Shown here: piece by piece, positions 15,268 through 21,678 of the stretch
Position numbering within the stretch: position 1 is the stretch's first letter
How the letters are laid out: each line of letters begins with the position of its first letter
Assembly (NCBI GenBank): GCA_943914555.1
Contig: CALUCM010000020.1
Coordinates: 1-21,678 of the forward strand
Reading direction: 5' to 3'
DNA: 21,678 nt
Origin: an uncultured Francisella sp.
GTDB lineage: Bacteria; Pseudomonadota; Gammaproteobacteria; Burkholderiales; Neisseriaceae
Notes under the pieces: model-generated
The model's database searches: none
The model's input: only the letters and a program-made list of their open reading frames with translations
What the model was told of the DNA's origin: nothing
Program-made: the position numbers and the translations under genes

Positions 15268-16914
15268 TTGAGTAAACTGACACTTTATACGGTAATTTTC
15301 TGTAGTATTTTAACAGCTTGTGATTGGAATACCTTTCTCATAAAAAGTAGAGCAGAAGATGCTATTGCACCTGCTCATAAAACCAGCTTGGTGTTGGGAA
15401 ATGGAGAAGAACCAGAAACTTTAGATCCTCAGATGGCAACAGGTATCCCAGAAATACAAATCTTGCGTGATTTATTTGAGGGGTTAGTCAGTACTGATAA
15501 AAATGGACAAATTATTCCTGCTGTTGCGCTTTCTTGGAAGAGTCAGGACGGCAAACATTGGTTATTTCATCTACGTAAAGATGCTCGCTGGTCTAATGGT
15601 GATGTGGTACGGGCACAAGATTTTGTTTATTCTTGGCAGCGGCTGGTGGACCCTAAGACCGCATCTCCCTATGCAGATTACTTAATTAATATGCAGGTAG
15701 AGAATGCTGAAGCGATCGTGCACGGTAAAAAAAGTGTAAGCACTTTGGGTATTAAAGCATTAGATGATACAACCTTATTAATTACTTTAAAGCAGCCCTT
15801 ACCTTATTTACCAAGTATGTTGATTAGTCCAGCAGTTTTCCCCATTCATGCGCCTACTGTCAAGCGTTTTGCCAATAAATGGACTCATCCAAATCATTGG
15901 GTAAGTAATGGGCCATATCGCTTAAAAAGATGGTATATTGCTAATCGGATTATTGCAGAAAAAAATCCTTATTATTGGGATCGTAAACACGTATCTATTA
16001 AAGAGGTAGTTTATTTACCGATTTCTCAACCCATGTTTGATGTCATTAATTATATGTCAGGTCGAGAAGACATCACATATAATGCGATTCCTCCAGAGTT
16101 ATACTCTCATTTGAAAACAAATTATAAAGAAGAGTTAAAACCAGTATTTCAACTATGCACTTATTATTACGAATTTAATATTAATAAGAAGCCGTTTAAT
16201 GATGAAAGGGTAAGAGAGGCGCTGAATTTATTGATCGATAGAGAGATTATTGTTGATAAAGCAGTCAAAACGGCACAGCCTACTTATAGTTTTACTCCAA
16301 GTTATATCAATAATTTTTTAAAAATAAAACCCCAATGGGCTAGTTTATCTTCCTCGCAGAGAAAAGAAAAAGCAAGAGAATTACTTAAAGCCGCTGGTTT
16401 TGATGATTCTCATCCTCTGCGCTTTGAATTGCTTTATGATAGCAAACCATTGCATAAAACAGTGGCTTTGGCCATGGCTTCACAGTGGAAGACACAATTG
16501 CCTTTTATTCAAGCTTCTTTGGCTAATCGAGAATGGAAATCTTATTTAGCAGCCAAACGCGATGGTTCTTTTGATCTGATCCGTCGGTCATGGTGTGGGG
16601 ATTACAATGAACCATCAGCTTTTTTGAATGTTTATAAGAGTCACAGTAGCTATACAGCGATTGCTTATCATAATGCCGATTATGACGCGTTACTTGCCTC
16701 GTCTTTGCAGCAAAAGCTATCTAATGAGCAAAGGCGCAAGCTATATATCCAGGCAGAAAAACAATTGATGAAAGATAATATATTAATTGCCTTATTTAAC
16801 TTACAAATGCCACGCTTGGTAAAACCATATATCCTAGGTAATGAAGGTCGAGACCCTCTTGGTTATTTACATATTAAAGACATTCATATTAAGGCAAGGC
16901 ATGAAAAAAATTAG
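15268..16914 (+). CDS. oppA: OppA-like oligopeptide-binding lipoprotein, copy 1
   Basis: Extracytoplasmic substrate-binding protein of a peptide ABC importer (SBP family 5), 548 residues, TTG start. The signal peptide ends in lipobox LTAC (Cys18) and Asp19 follows, which in gammaproteobacteria is the Lol-avoidance signal that keeps a lipoprotein in the inner membrane. Family landmarks: EPETLDPQMATG, LRDLFEGLVSTD, LFHLRKDARWSNGD, DFVYSWQRLVDP, SNGPYRLKRW, INYMSGREDI, NKKPFNDERVREAL, then WCGDYNEPSAFLN near the end. The polypurine stretch GAGAGAAAGAGAG upstream is a weak ribosome-binding site. It is about 19 bases after the transferase and overlaps copy 2 by 14 bases. E. coli OppA is a soluble 543-residue precursor, so the lipid anchor is notable. 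Bound peptides cannot be predicted. Confidence 0.93.
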   Translation: MSKLTLYTVIFCSILTACDWNTFLIKSRAEDAIAPAHKTSLVLGNGEEPETLDPQMATGIPEIQILRDLFEGLVSTDKNGQIIPAVALSWKSQDGKHWLFHLRKDARWSNGDVVRAQDFVYSWQRLVDPKTASPYADYLINMQVENAEAIVHGKKSVSTLGIKALDDTTLLITLKQPLPYLPSMLISPAVFPIHAPTVKRFANKWTHPNHWVSNGPYRLKRWYIANRIIAEKNPYYWDRKHVSIKEVVYLPISQPMFDVINYMSGREDITYNAIPPELYSHLKTNYKEELKPVFQLCTYYYEFNINKKPFNDERVREALNLLIDREIIVDKAVKTAQPTYSFTPSYINNFLKIKPQWASLSSSQRKEKARELLKAAGFDDSHPLRFELLYDSKPLHKTVALAMASQWKTQLPFIQASLANREWKSYLAAKRDGSFDLIRRSWCGDYNEPSAFLNVYKSHSSYTAIAYHNADYDALLASSLQQKLSNEQRRKLYIQAEKQLMKDNILIALFNLQMPRLVKPYILGNEGRDPLGYLHIKDIHIKARHEKN

Positions 16915-18562
16915 AAATATTACATGGTTGTTTAGTGCTTTGGCTTTAGGTATGGTGAGTTGCGACTGGCAAATTAATAATGGGGCATATAAAGAGACTT
17001 GGCAGGTTGATCCTCATAAAGATACCATTGTTATTAATAATGCCAACGAGCCTTCTTCTTTAGATCCTCAACAAAGTAATGGAGCGGTAGAAAGCAGTAT
17101 CTTACGAGTTTTGTTTGAAGGTTTAACAAAGGTTGATGAGTATGGCAATGCGCAACCAGCTTTGGCTGAAAGTTGGCAAGATAAAGATAAAAAGCTTTGG
17201 TTATTTCATTTAAGAAAAGATGCGCGCTGGTCTAATGGAGAGCCAGTAACTGCTCATGATGTAGTGTATTCCTGGCGTAGATTAGCTAATCCTGCTACCG
17301 GATCCCCGGTGACAAGTGCGCTCACAGATGTGGCAGTGCGCAATGCCAAAGCTATTTTGTCAGGCAAAGCTCCACTTGATAGTTTGGGTATTTATGCTTT
17401 AGATGATCATACCTTGCAAGTAATCTTAGAAAAACCTGTGCCCTTTTTTTTACAAACACTTGATTCAGTCGCCCTTGCCCCTTTACCTGTTAAGGTAATA
17501 GAAAGAGAGGGAAAACACTGGACACAAGCGGGCCATATGATTAGTAATGGGCCATATTATTTAAAAGAATGGCACATTAATAATAGTATCTTGTTAGTAC
17601 GCAATCATCTGTATTGGAATAACTCCCATACTAAGAACAATCGTTTACGTTTTTTACCGATTTCATCAGCAACAAGTGACGTGATTAACTATATGTCAGG
17701 TCGGGAGGATGTATCTGCAGGGGTATTACCGCCTGAAATGTATGCCAAAATTAAGGCTAATTATCCGCATGAACTGAATGTAGCTCCGATGGCTTGTGTT
17801 GAATTTCTTGATGTAAATCTTCGTCATCCGCCATTTAATGATCAGCGGGTACGTTTGGCATTGACTATGAGTCTGCCGCGAGAAATTTTAGTCAGCAAGG
17901 TACTAGGTCAAGGCCAAAAAATTTCTTATACTGTAACACCTGATTTTATCAAAGGGATGCATTTTCTTGTTCCTTATTGGGCAAAGTGGAGTGAGCAAAA
18001 GCGTATTGAGCGAGCCAAGCAACTATTGAAAGAGGCAGGTTACAATAAAAATCATCCCTTAGAGTTTGAATTGCTTTACAATACTACGGAAAAAAATCGC
18101 CAACAGATTTTGACAGTGGCCAATGAATGGACCAAACGGTTATCTGTAGTTAAAGTACGTTTACGTAATATAGAATGGAAAACCTATTTGGCTGCGTTAT
18201 ATACAGGTGATTATGAAATGGTGCGTCGAGGAACGTGTGCCAACTATAATGATCCTAGTTCATTCTTGTTGGCTTATTTATCAGATAGTCCTGATAATAC
18301 AGATGGGTATAAAAGTGCACGCTATAATGCAGCTGTTTATGGTATTTTTGCCAAAAATTTATCAAGTAAGGATCTTATGAATCGGTATCAGCAAGCAGAA
18401 GCTATATTGATGGAAGATGTACCATCTTTAATCATGTATACACATGTGCAAAGTCGCTTAATCAAGGGTTATGTCAAGGGTTTTAAACCGACAATTACCG
18501 GAAATATTGATTGGGATCAATTGTGGTTAAATAAGGATAAAAAAAGTGGAAGTTTATTGTAA
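16901..18562 (+). CDS. oppA: OppA-like oligopeptide-binding lipoprotein, copy 2
   Basis: A second SBP family 5 protein, 553 residues from ATG 16901, preceded by AAGG at 16891-16894. The longer open frame from 16841 lies inside copy 1 and would bury the signal peptide, so it is rejected. The signal peptide ends in MVSC (Cys21), a less typical lipobox because of Met at -3, followed by Asp22. Landmarks mirror copy 1: EPSSLDPQQSNG, VLFEGLTKVD, LFHLRKDARWSNGE, VVYSWRRLANP, SNGPYYLKEW, INYMSGREDV, PPFNDQRVRLAL, CANYNDPSSFLLAYLSDS. The two are clear tandem paralogs but have diverged in many positions, for example in the pocket-region segments after INYMSGRED, suggesting different peptide ranges. It lies 30 bases before oppB. 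Confidence 0.93.
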   Translation: MKKIRNITWLFSALALGMVSCDWQINNGAYKETWQVDPHKDTIVINNANEPSSLDPQQSNGAVESSILRVLFEGLTKVDEYGNAQPALAESWQDKDKKLWLFHLRKDARWSNGEPVTAHDVVYSWRRLANPATGSPVTSALTDVAVRNAKAILSGKAPLDSLGIYALDDHTLQVILEKPVPFFLQTLDSVALAPLPVKVIEREGKHWTQAGHMISNGPYYLKEWHINNSILLVRNHLYWNNSHTKNNRLRFLPISSATSDVINYMSGREDVSAGVLPPEMYAKIKANYPHELNVAPMACVEFLDVNLRHPPFNDQRVRLALTMSLPREILVSKVLGQGQKISYTVTPDFIKGMHFLVPYWAKWSEQKRIERAKQLLKEAGYNKNHPLEFELLYNTTEKNRQQILTVANEWTKRLSVVKVRLRNIEWKTYLAALYTGDYEMVRRGTCANYNDPSSFLLAYLSDSPDNTDGYKSARYNAAVYGIFAKNLSSKDLMNRYQQAEAILMEDVPSLIMYTHVQSRLIKGYVKGFKPTITGNIDWDQLWLNKDKKSGSLL

Positions 18563-18592
18563 ATTTGATATTCACAAAAGAGAGGAAAGACC

Positions 18593-19513
18593 ATGGTTAA
18601 GTTGATCTTGCATAGAATATTACAGGCCTTGCCTACTTTATTTATTTTAATCACACTTTCTTTTTTTGCCATGCGGTTGGCGCCAGGCAGCCCTTTTACT
18701 ACAGAAAAAGGATATCCACCTGAAGTAATGCACAATATTGAAGCAAAATATCATCTTGATAAGCCATTGATTGAGCAGTATGGCTATTATCTTAATTCTT
18801 TGATACATGGTGATTTGGGCCCTTCTTTCAAATATAAAGATTACTCAGTGAATGAATTATTAGAATATGCGTTACCTGTTTCAGTGGAAATTGGTTTATA
18901 TGCTTTTTTAATTGCACTTTTTTTTGGGCTACTATTGGGTATTTTGGCAGCGCTAAAACATAATAGTATTTTGGATTATATTTTTATGGGTCTTGCGATG
19001 ATAGGTATGGTGATTCCTAGTTTTATTAAAGCTCCCATATTGATTCTTATTTTTGCAGTGATATTTCATTTATTACCGGCAGGTGGTTGGGAGGAGGGAC
19101 AAAAAATTTATCTTGTATTGCCAGTGATTGCTCTGGCCATTCCCTATATTGCTGGTATTGCTAAAATCACGCGAGGGGCGCTGCTTGATGTGTTACACAG
19201 TACTTTTATCCGCACTGCCAAGGCCAAAGGCCTACCGATGTCAAAGATTGTTTTAAAGCATGCTTTACGACCAACTTTAATTCCTGTGGTTTCCTATTTA
19301 GGCCCGATGCTTGTAGGAATTATTACAGGTTCGGTGGTAATTGAACAAATTTTTGTCATTCCCGGTATCGGGCAACTTTTTGTCAATGGTGCTTTGAATA
19401 GAGATTATGGACTTGTTATCAGTCTGACTATTCTAGTCGGCGTTTTGACTATTTTTTTCAATATGATAGTAGATATTTTGATTGTTTTATTAGATCCACG
19501 TGTGGTGTATTGA
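18593..19513 (+). CDS. oppB: Oligopeptide ABC transporter permease OppB
   Basis: Inner-membrane permease half of the peptide importer. At 306 residues it equals E. coli OppB. It begins MVKLILHRILQALPTLFILI, the typical first membrane segment, then has FAMRLAPGSPFTTEKG and HGDLGPSFKYKDYSVNELL. Hydrophobic segments lie near residues 9-29, 97-120, 129-162 (probably two), 172-190, 232-256 and 275-300. The cytoplasmic EAA loop that contacts the ATPase is FIRTAKAKGLPMSKIVLKHA around 205-224. GAGAGGAAAG just upstream is a good ribosome-binding site. The stop codon overlaps a TTG that could start oppC. Confidence 0.95.
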   Translation: MVKLILHRILQALPTLFILITLSFFAMRLAPGSPFTTEKGYPPEVMHNIEAKYHLDKPLIEQYGYYLNSLIHGDLGPSFKYKDYSVNELLEYALPVSVEIGLYAFLIALFFGLLLGILAALKHNSILDYIFMGLAMIGMVIPSFIKAPILILIFAVIFHLLPAGGWEEGQKIYLVLPVIALAIPYIAGIAKITRGALLDVLHSTFIRTAKAKGLPMSKIVLKHALRPTLIPVVSYLGPMLVGIITGSVVIEQIFVIPGIGQLFVNGALNRDYGLVISLTILVGVLTIFFNMIVDILIVLLDPRVVY

Positions 19514-19514
19514 G

Positions 19515-19522
19515 AAAAGGGA
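19515..19522 (+). promoter_or_regulatory. Ribosome-binding site favouring a GTG start for oppC
   Basis: AAAAGGGA lies 5 bases before an in-frame GTG at 19528. The alternative TTG at 19510 overlaps the oppB stop and has no such element. Confidence 0.5.
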
Positions 19523-19527
19523 TTGAT

Positions 19528-20442
19528 GTGTTTATTAGTAAAAAGCAACAAAAGCAGATAGCAAAAATCAGTTCTGAACAACAGCAAGGACGTAATCTTT
19601 GGCAAGATGCTTGGCAGCGTTTTAGAGCCAATAAAGCGGCTATGGTGAGTTTACTAATTCTCATGATAATTGTCTGTTTTTCTATTGTCATACCGTATGT
19701 TGCACAGCATGCTTATGATGCAACTAATTGGAACTATGTATTAAGCCCTCCTAGTATCAAGGCTGGCTATTTTATGGGTAGCGATGTGTTGGGACGAGAC
19801 CTTTTTGTTCGTATTGCTATTGCCGGACGTATCTCGTTGATGGTGGGCTTATTGGGAGCATTGATTGCAGCTTTGGTGGGTACAGTATATGGTGCGGTAT
19901 CAGGATTTTTTGGTGGTAAAACAGACGCAGTATTGATGCGTACTGTGGATATTTTAAATGCTTTCCCGTTTATGTTTTTTGTGATTATTCTAGTCACCAT
20001 GTTTGGACGGCGTATTTCGTTTATTTTTGTGGCTATTGGCCTATTCGCTTGGATTGATGTGGCGCGTGTTGTGCGCGGACAGACACTTAATTTGCGTCAT
20101 GCAGAATTTGTACAAGCAGCTCGCATTAGTGGTTTATCCTCATTTTCTATTATCGTTAATCATATTATTCCCAATGTATTGGGTGTAGTGGTGGTATACA
20201 CTGCTTTGCTTGTACCAAATATGATTTTATTAGAGTCTTTTTTAAGTTTTTTAGGTTTGGGCGTGCAAGAGCCGATGACAAGCTGGGGTACTCTACTTCA
20301 GGAGGGAGCACAGAATATGCAGGTTGCATTGTGGCAATTAGTGTTTCCTGGGTTATTTTTGATTGCTACATTGTTTAGTTTCAACTTTATTGGCGATGGC
20401 TTGCGTGATGCCTTAGATCCCAAAATGCGAAGGAGTAATTGA
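19528..20442 (+). CDS. oppC: Oligopeptide ABC transporter permease OppC
   Basis: Second permease subunit, 304 residues from GTG 19528 (310 if a TTG at 19510 overlapping oppB is used). The order matches E. coli OppC: NLWQDAWQRFRANKAAMVSL, then YFMGSDVLGRDLFVRIAIAG, RISLMVGLLGALIAALVGTV and DILNAFPFMFFVIILVTMFG. The EAA loop FVQAARISGLSSFSIIVNHI and IPNVLGVVVVYTALLVPNMI follow. It ends SFNFIGDGLRDALDPKMR. The N-terminal cytoplasmic tail is Gln/Lys-rich, as in the family. The stop overlaps the oppD start by one base (TGATG), so translation is coupled. Confidence 0.94.
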   Translation: MFISKKQQKQIAKISSEQQQGRNLWQDAWQRFRANKAAMVSLLILMIIVCFSIVIPYVAQHAYDATNWNYVLSPPSIKAGYFMGSDVLGRDLFVRIAIAGRISLMVGLLGALIAALVGTVYGAVSGFFGGKTDAVLMRTVDILNAFPFMFFVIILVTMFGRRISFIFVAIGLFAWIDVARVVRGQTLNLRHAEFVQAARISGLSSFSIIVNHIIPNVLGVVVVYTALLVPNMILLESFLSFLGLGVQEPMTSWGTLLQEGAQNMQVALWQLVFPGLFLIATLFSFNFIGDGLRDALDPKMRRSN

Positions 20443-21260
20443 TGGCTCTTATATCAGTCAGAGATTTAAATATTACTTATACAACAGATCAAGGTAAAAT
20501 ACAGGCAATTAATTCTTTGAGTTTTGATGTGCAAGAAGGTCAAGTTTTGGGTGTGGTAGGAGAATCTGGTTCTGGTAAAACGCAAACAGGCTTGGCCATA
20601 TTGGGTCTATTACCTGAAAACGCTACAGTCAGTGGACGCATTTTGTTTAATGGTATAGATATACTAGCTTTGTCGCAAAGGGAGGTTCGTCATTGGCGCA
20701 GCACGCAGATGGCCATGATCTTTCAGGATCCAATGGATTGTTTGAATCCTTATTTGACCATTGGTTCACAATTATGTGAAGTGCTTATTTATCATAAGGG
20801 AATCAATAAAAAAGAAGCACATGCACGGGCATTACGCATGTTAGAGAGAGTGAAAATTGATGATGCGCCGCGACGCATACAGCAATATCCTCATGAGTTT
20901 TCTGGGGGAATGAGGCAGCGAGTGATGATTGCCATGGCTTTGTTATGCGGTCCCAAGCTACTCATTGCTGATGAGCCAACCACGGCTTTGGATGTAACGG
21001 TACAAAAGCAGTTGATTGAACTATTAAAAGAACTAAGAAAAGAATTTAAGATGACCTTGCTTTTTATCAGTCATGATTTGGGAGTAGTTGCAAGTTTATG
21101 TCAGCAGATTATGGTTATGAAGTTGGGAGAAAAAGTAGAGTATGGAGAAAGAGAGCAAATTTTTTTCAATCCGCAACATCCATATACACAAAAATTGTTA
21201 TCTTCAATTCCTAAATTACCGCCTAATACATATCATGAATCTTCATCTATAGCCTTGTGA
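20442..21260 (+). CDS. oppD: Oligopeptide ABC transporter ATPase OppD, C-terminally short
   Basis: ATP-binding subunit of the importer. Walker A GESGSGKT (residues 40-47), Q-loop MIFQDPMDCLNPYLTIG, signature FSGGMRQR (153-160), Walker B LLIADEPT (173-180) and the H-loop ISHDLGVVA (His211) are all intact. The protein stops at residue 272, soon after HPYTQKLLSSIPKL, whereas OppD proteins normally run to about 330 residues with a C-terminal extension carrying conserved cysteines. The stop is followed at once by a second one (TGA TAG), and no frame just beyond continues the family's sequence, so this is not a simple frameshift. AAGGAG at 20430-20435 is its ribosome-binding site. ATPase core function is likely retained; OppF is absent from the window. 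Confidence 0.92.
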   Translation: MALISVRDLNITYTTDQGKIQAINSLSFDVQEGQVLGVVGESGSGKTQTGLAILGLLPENATVSGRILFNGIDILALSQREVRHWRSTQMAMIFQDPMDCLNPYLTIGSQLCEVLIYHKGINKKEAHARALRMLERVKIDDAPRRIQQYPHEFSGGMRQRVMIAMALLCGPKLLIADEPTTALDVTVQKQLIELLKELRKEFKMTLLFISHDLGVVASLCQQIMVMKLGEKVEYGEREQIFFNPQHPYTQKLLSSIPKLPPNTYHESSSIAL

Positions 21261-21678
21261 TAGAAACTGTTATACAGTGGACCTGCTAAATTGAGATAAG
21301 CTATTATCATGCAATATATCTTCGGCCGATTTATTGCAAGGTTACTTAAGTTATTTTCCTATTGATTAAGCTTGTTGATATTAATTGGCGATAAATATTA
21401 TTTAATGGAAGTTTACTATGTATTTATTCTTAATCACTGTAGATGCAGAATCGTAGACCTGAGGATTTCAACCAAATACATATTGACAAGTAACAGGTAA
21501 AAAGAGCCTGGACTAACCCTGATACTGACATACTATCAACGATGAAAAGGCTGAGCTAATTGCTCAAGCAGTAAGTCATTAATGATGATAGCAGTTAATT
21601 TTTATGATCAAGAGTTAATTTTATTTAATAAAGATATTTACTATCAAAATTACTAAGTGTAGAGTAGCCACATTATGT
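21261..21678. other. 418-base stretch without a recognisable gene
   Basis: All six frames are closed by frequent stops and no short frame has a familiar protein motif or a clear ribosome-binding site. It is AT-rich and holds one hairpin (listed separately) and a short direct repeat (AGTTAATTTT, two copies near 21593 and 21612). A TTGACA at 21483-21488 has no good -10 partner. No tRNA cloverleaf or insertion-sequence end was recognised. It may be degraded coding DNA, given that oppF would be expected here, but nothing in it can be matched to oppF. Confidence 0.6.
21310..21338 (+). terminator. Hairpin after oppD, possible terminator
   Basis: TGCAATATATC (21310-21320) pairs with GATTTATTGCA (21328-21338), 10 of 11 positions, around the loop TTCGGCC. 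There is no T-run immediately after it, so it may be a weak terminator, a 3'-end protecting stem or incidental. It lies 50 bases past the oppD stop. Confidence 0.35.

Noticed and set aside
21281..21340. Possible insertion-sequence end after oppD
   Set aside because: The stretch looked like a mobile-element boundary at first, but there is no matching inverted repeat, target duplication or transposase fragment in the window.
21483..21540. Promoter beginning with TTGACA in the gene-free tail
   Set aside because: No acceptable -10 box lies 16-18 bases downstream and no open frame follows within the window.
1..21678. CRISPR array, tRNA, rRNA, toxin-antitoxin or defence genes
   Set aside because: No regularly spaced direct repeats, cloverleaf-like sequences or characteristic protein motifs for these were seen on reading both strands.

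Overview
The window is a gene-dense, AT-rich stretch of a gammaproteobacterial chromosome. Almost everything is a core housekeeping gene, and after a partial murJ on the minus strand every gene reads rightward. The dusB-fis-purH and rpsA-ihfB pairings, an ADP-heptose epimerase (LPS core synthesis), and Fis and IHF all point to Gammaproteobacteria. The low GC content, short intergenic gaps and accessory lipoproteins would fit a host-associated or intracellular lineage such as the Legionellales, but that placement is inference and no species is claimed.

Layout. (1) 1-365: 5' part of murJ (minus strand), divergent from the next block through a short shared promoter region. (2) 422-6216: dusB, fis, purH, hldD, a lipoprotein with a serpin-like fold, and apaH, in one tightly spaced run (tRNA modification, nucleoid protein, purine synthesis, LPS heptose, unknown surface or periplasmic role, Ap4A hydrolysis). 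(3) 6369-10668: tig, clpP, clpX, trxA, cmk: chaperone, protease, thioredoxin and CMP kinase. trxA stands where lon often follows clpX. (4) 10671-12875: rpsA and ihfB, with a -10 box and GC-rich discriminator, a leader with three potential hairpins, and a textbook Rho-independent terminator after ihfB. (5) 12909-21260: a separate transcription unit with its own promoter and structured leader: leuA, an Sfp-type phosphopantetheinyl transferase, two tandem OppA-like lipoproteins, oppB, oppC and a C-terminally short oppD. (6) 21261-21678: a 418-base stretch with no recognisable gene where oppF would be expected.

How it fits together. Blocks 1-4 are ordinary cell machinery. Block 5 is the accessory-looking part. 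It couples the first committed step of leucine synthesis and a carrier-protein-activating enzyme to an oligopeptide importer whose two binding proteins are both predicted lipoproteins with Asp right after the lipid-modified Cys. Peptide import plus leucine synthesis suggests amino-acid supply. The role of the transferase is open.

Several start sites were moved from the longest open frame to the position that has a Shine-Dalgarno sequence or matches the family's usual N-terminus (purH, the serpin-like gene, tig, rpsA, ihfB, leuA, the transferase, oppA2, oppC, oppD). No CRISPR array, tRNA, rRNA, intact insertion sequence or defence system was found.
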